Assembly: GCA_049318625.1 (NCBI GenBank)
Contig: JBMOGA010000046.1
Span: 1-32,192, forward strand
Direction: 5' to 3'
Source: JBMOGA01 sp049318625
GTDB taxonomy: Bacteria; Pseudomonadota; Alphaproteobacteria; Rhizobiales; Hyphomicrobiaceae
Length of the DNA: 32,192 bases
Below the pieces are notes generated by a model, which saw only the letters and a list, made by a program, of their open reading frames with translations, searched no databases and was not told the DNA's origin. A program made the translations under genes and the position numbers. This document shows positions 8,279 through 15,143 of this stretch, in pieces. The first letter of the stretch is position 1. Each line of letters begins with the position of its first letter.

Positions 8279-9163
8279 ATGGGCTGCGGACGGTCGATTG
8301 ACCGCCGGACGCTCTTACATGGGTTGGCCGGGCTAGCTGCCGCCACGACGACGAAGCCCCGCGCGGCAACAGCGTCTCGTGCGCCGATCAGGTTCGGGCT
8401 AACGCCCGTGTTCCTGACGTCCGACCTCGCCCTATTGGCGAGCCTTCAAGCCTATCTGGAGCAAGCGACGGCGCGCCCGGTCAGGCTCGTCAGCCGCAGG
8501 ACCTATCAGGAGATCACGGCTCTACTGTTAACTCGGCAGTTGGATGCGGCGTGGATCTGTGGGTACCCATTCGTAGCCTATCGTCAGGATCTCAGTCTGG
8601 TCGCGGTGCCGGTGTGGCAGGGTCAGACAAGGTATCAATCCTATCTCATCGCCCGATCGAACCAGCCGGGCTCCAGCCTCGCGGACCTGCGTGGTAGCGT
8701 GCACGCCTTCTCTGATCCGGACAGCAACTCCGGCTACTTGGTCACCCGCGCGATGCTCCACGACATGCAGAGCAAGCCGGAAACATTCTTCCAGCAGACG
8801 TTCTTCACTTACGGGCATCGTAATGTCATTCGCGCCGTAGCTACGGGCATGGCGACGACAGGGAGCGTCGACGGCTATGTCTACGAGGTGCTGAGGGATC
8901 GTGAGCCTGAACTCGTCAAGCCGGTTCGCGTTATCTCGAAGTCGGAGTGGCTGGGTTTTCCGCCCATTGCCTGTCCCGCAGGCGAGGCGTTTTCCGACGT
9001 CACCGTCGACGTTCGGACTGCGCTCGTCAACATGAGTTCGTCGGATGCCGGTCGCGAAGTGCTGGCGCTTCTGCGTCTGGACGGGTTCAGGATCGAGACG
9101 CCCGAATTGTTCGATGGAATAGCGCAGAAGATGCGCAAAGTGCGTGGAGAGACACGGTCGTGA
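8279..9163 (+). CDS. Tat-exported PhnD/AioX-like periplasmic binding protein
   Basis: A 294-residue substrate-binding protein of the phosphate/phosphite/phosphonate (PhnD) family. The N-terminus SIDRRTLLHGLAGLAAA is a twin-arginine signal, so the protein should be exported folded. The mature part starts the fold with PIRFGLTPVFLTSDLALLASLQAYLE. It also has the central DAAWICGYPFVAYR and the SDPDSNSGYLVTRAML segment typical of PhnD-like proteins. Cys94 in WICGYPFV sits roughly where the arsenite-binding Cys of AioX proteins is described; Cys232 is the other mature Cys. No ABC permease or ATPase is next to it; instead a histidine kinase begins 23 bp downstream. That points to a sensory role, presenting a ligand to the kinase, rather than transport. 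Start ATG 8279 is chosen for GGGAGG at 8267-8272 and the Tat signal. The ligand is unknown. Confidence 0.8.
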   Translation: MGCGRSIDRRTLLHGLAGLAAATTTKPRAATASRAPIRFGLTPVFLTSDLALLASLQAYLEQATARPVRLVSRRTYQEITALLLTRQLDAAWICGYPFVAYRQDLSLVAVPVWQGQTRYQSYLIARSNQPGSSLADLRGSVHAFSDPDSNSGYLVTRAMLHDMQSKPETFFQQTFFTYGHRNVIRAVATGMATTGSVDGYVYEVLRDREPELVKPVRVISKSEWLGFPPIACPAGEAFSDVTVDVRTALVNMSSSDAGREVLALLRLDGFRIETPELFDGIAQKMRKVRGETRS

Positions 9164-9185
9164 GGACCTCCTTGGTCTCTGGCCC

Positions 9186-10607
9186 ATGAAAATCACCCAA
9201 CGAAATCCGGGACTTGCGGTCCCCGTGATCGTGGCCTTGCTGATGGTCCTCGTTTCGGTGACCGTGTCCAAACTCGTGCTGTGGCGTCTCGCAGATACTC
9301 AGGCGGAGCATTTCCGGCAGCTGACCGGCGCGTTCCTCGACGGATTATCGACAGCTTCCCACCGGTACGTGCTGCGGCGCGATCCTTGGGAAACCTTCGA
9401 CGTCATCGATCGGGCACAGACGAAGTACTCCGGTATCGAAAGCCGTCTCGTTCTGGTCGTTCTGCCGGACGACACGGTCCTCGCTGCGTCCGATCCGCTC
9501 CTCCATCCCATCGGCTCTGCCGCGCCACAGGAGTCCCGGGCATCCGCCAGCGAACCGCGCCTCGATTCGGAAGGTGGCTATGTCTGGGTCCACCGCAGTC
9601 TGAGCGAGGGAGGCGTGGAGATCGGACGTATCGCCGCTCGTATCGATGTCACGCGTTTTCAAGCGGTCCAGAGACAAGCTCTCGTGACGCTGATCTCCTT
9701 CAATGTCGTTCTCACATTCATTTTCGTCGGGCTCGGCAGTTTGCTCGTCCGGCGAATCATGAAGCCGCTCATCAGACTGTCCGACTATCTGGCACGATCG
9801 GCTGACGGACGCCTCGAGCCGATTAGGCTTTCGGACATCCCCCCGGCGGACACCGACGTCGGACGCGCCTATCGACGCTACAACGCCGCGGCCGCGGCGA
9901 TCGCAGAACGAGAGGAACTCATCCGGAAGCTCGCCGAGGAGGAGCGCCGCGCGCTGATCGGACGGTATGCTTCGGCAATGGCGCACGAAGTCAACAATCC
10001 CCTCGGAGGAATGCTCAACGCGGTGCGGATGATCGAACGCCATGACGACAACGCTGCACTGCGCCTTGCTGCCGCGCGGCTTCTCGAGCGCGGGCTGACG
10101 GGGATTCACAATGTCGTTCGCGCCTCATTGGTCACGTGGCGTGGTGAGGCCGACCCACGGCCGTTGGAGCCGGCGGACATCGAAGACATCCGCTACCTTA
10201 TCCATAGCGAGGCCAGTCGCCGCGATCTCCGCTTGGCGTGGTTCGTCGAAGACGCCGCCTTTGAAGTTCCGGCGCAAGCGGTTCGTCAAGTCGCTCTCAA
10301 TCTATTGCTCAACGCCTGCGCGGCATCGCCCCCCGGCACCACGGTCGATTTTTCGCTGACGATCGACGGCGAAGACCTAGTGCTCCGCGTCGAGGATCGG
10401 GGCCCCGGAATGCCCCGCGAGATGCGGCTGACGCTGGTGGCCGCCGATGACAAGGCCGGGGCATCGTACGGTGGCCTGGGGCTGTGGACCGTCGCGCGCC
10501 TGGCCCAATCGCTCCGAGGCTCCATTTCGCTGTCCGGACCGCCGGGCACTTGTGTGATCGTGAGGATTCCCAATGCAGTCCGCCGGCAAGTCCAGGCCGT
10601 CGCCTGA
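9186..10607 (+). CDS. membrane sensor histidine kinase (AioS/NtrB-like)
   Basis: A 473-residue inner-membrane kinase. Transmembrane segment 1 is at about 10-33 and segment 2 at about 165-188; between them is a periplasmic domain of roughly 130 residues that could contact the binding protein. A HAMP-like region and a short coiled coil (about 189-260) follow. The H-box MAHEVNNPLGGML has the phospho-acceptor His267. The ATPase domain shows the N-box QVALNLLLNACAA (about 369-381), the G1 box EDRGPGMP and the G2 box YGGLGLWTV. It lies between the binding-protein and response-regulator genes and overlaps the latter by 35 bp, so co-translation is likely. The ATG at 9186 lacks a strong ribosome-binding site, so coupling to the upstream stop is possible. 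Confidence 0.88.
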   Translation: MKITQRNPGLAVPVIVALLMVLVSVTVSKLVLWRLADTQAEHFRQLTGAFLDGLSTASHRYVLRRDPWETFDVIDRAQTKYSGIESRLVLVVLPDDTVLAASDPLLHPIGSAAPQESRASASEPRLDSEGGYVWVHRSLSEGGVEIGRIAARIDVTRFQAVQRQALVTLISFNVVLTFIFVGLGSLLVRRIMKPLIRLSDYLARSADGRLEPIRLSDIPPADTDVGRAYRRYNAAAAAIAEREELIRKLAEEERRALIGRYASAMAHEVNNPLGGMLNAVRMIERHDDNAALRLAAARLLERGLTGIHNVVRASLVTWRGEADPRPLEPADIEDIRYLIHSEASRRDLRLAWFVEDAAFEVPAQAVRQVALNLLLNACAASPPGTTVDFSLTIDGEDLVLRVEDRGPGMPREMRLTLVAADDKAGASYGGLGLWTVARLAQSLRGSISLSGPPGTCVIVRIPNAVRRQVQAVA

Positions 10608-11919
10608 GCGAGGGCCGCTTCTTGCTCTCATCGAAGATGACCCGGTGATGGGTCAGTCCATCGTCGATTGGTTCACCGTCGAGGGTTATCGGACTGTTTG
10701 GTGGCGCAACGGCCAGGACGCGCTGGCCGCCTTTTCGCAGGCTCGTCCCGATGCCGTGCTTTGCGATATCCGCTTGCCGGACATGACCGGAGAAGAGATA
10801 TTCCGTGAACTTGGTGCCCGTCTGGGAAGCTGCCCGATCATTTTCATCACCGGCTTCGGCGACATTGCGCAAGCCGTGCGCCTCATGCAGGTGGGTGCGA
10901 CGGACTACGTGACGAAGCCCTTCGACATCGAAGCGATCATCCGGAGGATCGAGGACGCGCTGTCCGCCCACTGGTCGCTGACCGAGGGGTGGGAGCTCGG
11001 AATCGCGCCCGCCATCATCGAAGTCGAACAGCTTCTGCGGCGGGTGGCAGCGATAGACTCCACCGTTCTGCTGAAGGGGCCGAGCGGCTCAGGCAAGGAA
11101 GTAGCCGCGCGCCTGTTGCACCGGTGTGGCCAACGCGCGGAGCGACCCTTCCTTGCCGTCAACTGTGCAGCCATCCCGAAGGATCTCCTGGAAAGCGAAC
11201 TCTTCGGCCACGAACGAGGTGCCTTCACCGGAGCCCATCAACGTCACGAGGGGTTCGCCGAGAGCGCGGGATCGGGAACCCTGTTTTTCGACGAGGTTGC
11301 CGAGTTACCGCTCGAGCTGCAAGCGAAGCTGTTACGCCTCCTGCAGGAAAAATCATTCCGACGCGTCGGCGGCGACAAACTGCTTCCTTTCCGAGCCCGC
11401 GTCGTCGCCGCGACCAATGCAGATATCGAAAGGCACGTCCGAGACGGACGATTTCGTGAAGACCTGTACTACAGATTGGCGGTTATCTCGGTCGATATGC
11501 CGCCGCTGAAATCTCGCGTCGAAGATATCGTGCCGCTGGCACGCCGCTTCGTCAGCGAGTACGCGCAGTCATTCGGCCGAACCATCAGGGGGCTCTCACC
11601 ACAGGCCGAGAAGGATCTGCTGACACACGGCTTTCCCGGCAACATGCGCGAACTTCGCAACCGCATAGAGAGGGCTGTCGCACTTTCGGACCGTGACTGG
11701 CTGACGACGTCCGACCTTTTCCCCGAGAGGCGCCTTGGGGAACCGACCTTCGAGTCGACATCGAGGACACTGGCGGACGCGCGTGAAGCTGCCGAGAGGG
11801 CCCTTATTGAGGCAACGCTGCGAGAAGCGGAGGGCGACGTCGAGAAAGCCGCCCTGGTGCTGGACGTATCGCGATCGACCCTATTTGCGAAGATCAAGAG
11901 GTTTGGCATCAGAGGCTGA
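10573..11919 (+). CDS. sigma-54-dependent response regulator (NtrC/AioR-like)
   Basis: A 448-residue NtrC-family activator. The receiver domain (about 14-128) has the acidic pair Glu21/Asp22, phospho-acceptor Asp65 (CDIRLPD) and Lys115 (TKPFD). The AAA+ domain has Walker A GPSGSGKE (169-176), the sigma-54 contact loop GAFTGA (216-221) and Walker B GTLFFDEV (235-242). The C-terminal Fis-type helix-turn-helix reads DVEKAALVLDVSRSTLFAKI. The start has GAGGA about 6 bp upstream and lies inside the kinase gene. The intact GAFTGA predicts activation of a sigma-54 promoter; one with correct spacing lies about 110 bp downstream in front of the molybdoenzyme gene. Confidence 0.93.
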   Translation: MQSAGKSRPSPERGPLLALIEDDPVMGQSIVDWFTVEGYRTVWWRNGQDALAAFSQARPDAVLCDIRLPDMTGEEIFRELGARLGSCPIIFITGFGDIAQAVRLMQVGATDYVTKPFDIEAIIRRIEDALSAHWSLTEGWELGIAPAIIEVEQLLRRVAAIDSTVLLKGPSGSGKEVAARLLHRCGQRAERPFLAVNCAAIPKDLLESELFGHERGAFTGAHQRHEGFAESAGSGTLFFDEVAELPLELQAKLLRLLQEKSFRRVGGDKLLPFRARVVAATNADIERHVRDGRFREDLYYRLAVISVDMPPLKSRVEDIVPLARRFVSEYAQSFGRTIRGLSPQAEKDLLTHGFPGNMRELRNRIERAVALSDRDWLTTSDLFPERRLGEPTFESTSRTLADAREAAERALIEATLREAEGDVEKAALVLDVSRSTLFAKIKRFGIRG

Positions 11920-11976
11920 GTCCGGAAATCTGGACTCCTGGGAGCGCCGTAGTCTGTTTCTCTGGACTGACCGGAG
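11918..11976 (+). promoter_or_regulatory. two dyads, predicted enhancer sites for the sigma-54 activator
   Basis: Dyad 1 is GAGTCCGGAAATCTGGACTC (11918-11937), with 6-bp perfect arms and further inner pairs; it overlaps the activator stop codon. Dyad 2 is CTCTGGACTGACCGGAG (11960-11976). Both contain TCTGGACT, at 11929-11936 and 11961-11968, a 32-bp offset that is close to three helical turns. They lie roughly 90-125 bp upstream of the start point expected from the -24/-12 promoter, the usual place for NtrC-type enhancers. Dyad 1 could instead act as a weak terminator. Confidence 0.5.
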
Positions 11977-12024
11977 TTTTCCGACTTCCATCTTGTGACT
12001 TCCGGGGGCTTTCGCCCACTCGTG

Positions 12025-12041
12025 TTGGCATGGTGTTTGCC
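12025..12041 (+). promoter_or_regulatory. sigma-54 (-24/-12) promoter of the molybdoenzyme gene
   Basis: TTGGCATGGTGTTTGCC matches the sigma-54 consensus TTGGCACG-N4-TTGCW. The invariant GG is at 12027-12028 and the GC at 12039-12040, exactly 12 bp apart. Transcription would start near 12052, about 42 bp before the ATG at 12094. The gene immediately upstream encodes a sigma-54 activator, which strongly supports the call. Confidence 0.75.
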
Positions 12042-12093
12042 TTGTGTGCCGTGCGGGCAGCGACCCGCACACTGGACATCAGGGAGGAAAACC

Positions 12094-13461
12094 ATGTCCG
12101 AAGATAAACACCGCGCCCGCGACGAGGCACTGGTCCAGGACGTCCTGAAGAACGGGATCAACATCGACCGGCGTAGCTTGTTCGTCTCCGCGGCCGCTTT
12201 CGGGGCCGCCGCCGTCGCAGCGCCTGCGTTCGCGCAGCAGCCTGCGCCGACATCGCCTGCACCCGCGGCTCCTGCGGCGCCGGCGCGGCGCGCCATCATC
12301 AAGGACGACAGCCGCGTTCTCAACATCGGCGCAACCGTCCGGTCGGGGAACTACTGGAACTACAAGACCTTCATGACGCCCGTCGAAGAGTTCTACGTGC
12401 GCAATCACTACCCGACGCCGACTGTCGAGCAGAAGCCGGTGCTCTCGAAAGAGAACTGGAAGCTGAAGATCCATGGCGCTTCGGTCGAGCGGCCGATCGA
12501 AATTTCGTACAACGACCTTCTCAAGATGAAGTCGCGCACGATCATCGCGACGATGGAATGTCACGGCAACGGACGCACGCTCTTCTGGGAACAGGGCGGC
12601 TTCTCCGGACAGGAGGTCGCTGGCGGTAACTGGGTACTGGGCGCCGTCGGCCAGGCGGAGTGGCAGTTCGTACCGATGAGCGAGATCTTCGCCAAAGTCG
12701 GCATCAAGCCGGGCGCTCGGACCGTGTTGTTCTGGTCCGGCGTCGACGGCAACGACATGGGGCGGCCGATGCCCTTCGCCGATGTCTTGGCGCAGCAGAA
12801 CGAAATGGGCATCTGCTTCGCGATGAACGGCAATCCCCTGACGGAGGATCACGGAGCCCCCGTCCGGGCCGTGGTCCCCGGCTGGGGCGGAACGGCGTCG
12901 ATCAAGTGGCTGACCGAGATCCGCATCACCGACAAGCGCGTCTGGTGCCGTCTGAACACGAAAGGGGAGGTCTACATAGGGCCGACGTACAAGGCGCCGG
13001 AGAATGCAGCCGACGACGAGTTCATCGGAGTTACGGCCGCCGACATCAAGGGACCAATGGTCACTTGGATGCCGCCCAAGTCGTTCATCACCGTGCCGCT
13101 TGTGCTCGACAAGTCGCCCTCCGTACCGGCCAACTATCCGCTCAAGCGTGGCGAAGTGCCGAAACTCACGGCCGGACAGCAAGTCATGCGGGGTTACGCC
13201 TGGGCGCCGCAGCACGGCGTGAAGAAAGTTGACTACCGCATCGATGGTGGCAAGTGGCAGACCGCAAAGATCCTGCCGCCAAACCTCGGCAAGTACACTT
13301 GGGTGCGCTTCGAGTTCCCCTGGAATGCCTCGGCCGGCAAACACGTGGTCGAGACGCGCACCACCGACAACAAGAACGTCGCGCAGCCGGACAAGATCCC
13401 CTTGAACTCACTCGGAATGGCGAACTGGTCCATTCCGAAGTTCCAGGTAGAGGTCGTCTGA
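12094..13461 (+). CDS. Tat-exported sulfite-oxidase-family molybdoenzyme (SorA/SoxC-like)
   Basis: A 455-residue periplasmic molybdenum oxidoreductase. The N-terminus NIDRRSLFVSAAAFGAAAVAAPAFA is a twin-arginine signal, followed by an Ala/Pro-rich linker (about 48-66). The catalytic domain (sulfite-oxidase fold) has ATMECHGNGR, in which Cys156 is the expected molybdenum ligand, and HGAPVRAVVPGWGGTASIKW, the conserved cofactor/substrate segment. The C-terminal Mo-co dimerisation domain spans about 340-455. The family oxidises sulfite to sulfate and passes electrons to cytochrome c; a small cytochrome gene follows. ATG 12094 is chosen for GGGAGGA at 12082-12088. Expression is probably sigma-54 dependent. 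SorA, SoxC and generic SUOX-type sulfite oxidation remain alternatives, and the substrate is not proven by sequence. Confidence 0.88.
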   Translation: MSEDKHRARDEALVQDVLKNGINIDRRSLFVSAAAFGAAAVAAPAFAQQPAPTSPAPAAPAAPARRAIIKDDSRVLNIGATVRSGNYWNYKTFMTPVEEFYVRNHYPTPTVEQKPVLSKENWKLKIHGASVERPIEISYNDLLKMKSRTIIATMECHGNGRTLFWEQGGFSGQEVAGGNWVLGAVGQAEWQFVPMSEIFAKVGIKPGARTVLFWSGVDGNDMGRPMPFADVLAQQNEMGICFAMNGNPLTEDHGAPVRAVVPGWGGTASIKWLTEIRITDKRVWCRLNTKGEVYIGPTYKAPENAADDEFIGVTAADIKGPMVTWMPPKSFITVPLVLDKSPSVPANYPLKRGEVPKLTAGQQVMRGYAWAPQHGVKKVDYRIDGGKWQTAKILPPNLGKYTWVRFEFPWNASAGKHVVETRTTDNKNVAQPDKIPLNSLGMANWSIPKFQVEVV

Positions 13462-13481
13462 TCCGTCGTCCGTAGAGGACA

Positions 13482-13519
13482 GCCCACTCTGCAATCTTCT
13501 TGCAGAGTGGGCATTTTTT
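13482..13519 (+). terminator. strong intrinsic terminator between molybdoenzyme and cytochrome genes
   Basis: A perfect 13-bp stem GCCCACTCTGCAA (13482-13494) pairs with TTGCAGAGTGGGC (13500-13512) around the loop TCTTC. Six T follow at 13514-13519. It lies 20 bp after the molybdoenzyme stop and 25 bp before the cytochrome ATG, so it should stop or attenuate transcription between two genes that would be expected to be co-expressed. Confidence 0.93.
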
Positions 13520-13544
13520 GGCAGAACCACCACGAGACTCAAAC

Positions 13545-13919
13545 ATGAGACTGACGCCAATCCTCGTCATCGCGGTCTTGTCGCTAAGCACAACTGCCGC
13601 GCTTGCCGATGAAAGCAACCAGGTCGCTCGCGGAGGAACGCTGTTTAAGGAATACTGCAGTCTGTGTCACGGAGCGGATGGTCAGCGCGGCGAGGGGTTC
13701 CCGACCCCGATCTGGGGTGCTCAGTCGCAGATCCGGAAGTTCGAACATGCACTCGGCCTTTTCGAGTACATGCTATTCCTGATGCCGTTCGACAACCCGA
13801 ACAAAATCAACGAACAGCAGAAGTGGGACATCATCGCCTACATGATGGCCAATCACGGTGCGATGGAGCGCACCAAGACCATCGAACCATCGACGGCCAA
13901 CTCGGTCGCGATCAAATAG
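13545..13919 (+). CDS. exported monohaem cytochrome c (SorB-like electron acceptor)
   Basis: A 124-residue protein with a Sec signal peptide (about 1-21, ending AALA-DE) and one haem site CSLCH (Cys38, Cys41, His42). Met80 in LFLMPFDNP is a likely distal haem ligand; Met100/Met101 are alternatives. The size and context fit the cytochrome partner of SorA-type sulfite dehydrogenases, carrying electrons from the molybdoenzyme to the respiratory chain. The ribosome-binding site is weak (CACGAGA). The gene is separated from the enzyme gene by an intrinsic terminator, so it needs readthrough or its own promoter. Its last 12 codons and stop lie within the right-hand 89-bp direct repeat. Confidence 0.87.
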   Translation: MRLTPILVIAVLSLSTTAALADESNQVARGGTLFKEYCSLCHGADGQRGEGFPTPIWGAQSQIRKFEHALGLFEYMLFLMPFDNPNKINEQQKWDIIAYMMANHGAMERTKTIEPSTANSVAIK

Positions 13920-13968
13920 ACAGCCCCGAAACCGGTCACGGCACCGATTGATCGAGCCGCGGGCGCGG
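13880..13968 (+). repeat. 89-bp direct repeat, copy 2 (right boundary of the module)
   Basis: Identical to 7882-7970. Bases 13881-13919 encode the last 12 residues and the stop of the cytochrome c gene; 13920-13968 are downstream non-coding sequence. The flanks diverge at once on the right (AC here against CA at copy 1). Confidence 0.95.
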
Positions 13969-14359
13969 ACCGGTGGCGTGGCATCGTTGCGCGCTCGGAA
14001 TCTTCGGGCAACCGGGTTCCCATCGGCGCGCTGGCACCTTGGAGCGGTGCGCGTCGTCGCGTGAGCGCGCGCGCGACCGCCGTGTGTCCGCGGGTCCAGG
14101 CAACAGCAGCCGCGGCGACTTGAGACCTGGGGCGCCGGGATGGTGGCGTGCGGCGTGGTCGGTCGCTCCAGCGCACTGTGAATCGCGCCATAGACTGATC
14201 TGGATCAGGACTGAAGGGCGGTGCGGCGCCGGGATTGATAGAATTTATTGATGTTATACAAAGCATTGAGCCGGCTTTGTGCGGCGCACCAACTGGCCGG
14301 GGCTTCAACGAACCGTCATCCAACCCTGCTACCCGCACGTCCCGGTGCGCTGCTATCGG
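13969..14359. other. intergenic region upstream of fabI with regulatory elements
   Basis: This 391-bp region lies between the right repeat and the fabI-like gene. Apart from an FNR/FixK-like box at 14195-14208 it has an A/T-rich island at about 14234-14262 with TTGATA and TATACA (14 bp apart, too short for a standard sigma-70 promoter). An alternating GC tract lies near 14064-14074. The fabI frame is open back to a GTG at 14279, but that extension resembles nothing. Confidence 0.5.
14195..14208. promoter_or_regulatory. FNR/FixK-like box
   Basis: CTGATCTGGATCAG matches the FNR/FixK consensus TTGAT-N4-ATCAA except for the outermost base of each half, and keeps the CTGG centre common in alphaproteobacterial boxes. 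It lies about 160 bp before the fabI-like start and about 60 bp from the A/T-rich candidate -10. Low-oxygen control of the downstream acyl-phosphate operon would fit its acetate kinase and phosphotransacetylase. Confidence 0.5.
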
Positions 14360-15139
14360 ATGCGGGGGCTGTCCGTGTTTACTCTGGCCGGCAAGAAGGC
14401 GCTGATACTGGGAATTGCGAATGAGGACTCGATCGCCTACGGCTGCGCCAGGAGCCTGCGCCAGCAGGGCGCGGATCTCGCGATCACCTACCTCAACGCC
14501 CATGCCGAACCGTTCGTGCGACCGCTGGCCGAGAAGCTCGGCGCCGAACTGATCCTGCCGCTCGACGTGCAGCAGAACGGCCAGTTCGCCAAGCTGTTCG
14601 ACGCCATTCGTCAGGTCTGGGGCCGCATCGACATCTGCCTGCACTCGATCGCGTTCTGCCCGCGCGAGGATCTCCACGGCCGCGTCGTCGACTGTTCCCG
14701 CGACGGCTTCACGGCGGCGATGGACATTTCGGTGCATTCCTACATCCGCATGGTGCGTCAGGCCGAGCCGCTGATGACGGACGGCGGCACCTGCATGACC
14801 GTAACCTTCTACGGCTCGGAAAAGGTCGTCGAGCATTACAACGTCATGGGGCCGGTGAAAGCCGCGCTCGAGTCGGTCACGCGCTACATGGCGGCCGAAC
14901 TCGGACCGAAGAAAATCCGCGTGCACGCGCTGTCGCCCGGCCCCCTGAGGACGCGGGCGGCGTCGGGCATCGCCGACTTCGACCAGTTGATGTCGCGCAC
15001 TGCCGCGCTGGCGCCGACCCATCAACTCGCAACGATCGAGGACGTCGGCGCTTTCGCTGCTTTCCTCGCCAGCAACGAGGCCGCCAACATCACGGGCGGC
15101 ATCCATTACATCGATGGCGGCTATCACGTTGTGGGGTGA
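14360..15139 (+). CDS. fabI: FabI-like enoyl-[acyl-carrier-protein] reductase
   Basis: A short-chain dehydrogenase of the FabI group, about 259 residues, expected to reduce enoyl-ACP or enoyl-CoA thioesters with NAD(P)H. The cofactor region is AGKKALILGIANEDSIAYG near the N-terminus. The catalytic region TFYGSEKVVEHYNVMGPVKA carries the FabI-type Tyr-x6-Tyr/Lys arrangement. The C-terminus ITGGIHYIDGGYHVVG is typical. ATG 14360 is used; GTG 14375, preceded by GGGGG, is an alternative that starts closer to the fold. It is the first gene of an operon with DUF3141, MaoC-Pta and acetate kinase genes, a cluster known from other proteobacteria. This copy may therefore serve acyl-CoA or PHA-type metabolism rather than essential fatty acid synthesis. 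Confidence 0.85.
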   Translation: MRGLSVFTLAGKKALILGIANEDSIAYGCARSLRQQGADLAITYLNAHAEPFVRPLAEKLGAELILPLDVQQNGQFAKLFDAIRQVWGRIDICLHSIAFCPREDLHGRVVDCSRDGFTAAMDISVHSYIRMVRQAEPLMTDGGTCMTVTFYGSEKVVEHYNVMGPVKAALESVTRYMAAELGPKKIRVHALSPGPLRTRAASGIADFDQLMSRTAALAPTHQLATIEDVGAFAAFLASNEAANITGGIHYIDGGYHVVG

Positions 15140-15143
15140 CACC

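Noticed and set aside
14064..14074. Alternating GC tract as Z-DNA element
   Set aside because: Short and expected in DNA of this composition; no associated structure.
14235..14260. TTGATA / TATACA as a sigma-70 promoter for fabI
   Set aside because: The spacer is only 14 bp; kept as an A/T-rich note, not called as a promoter.
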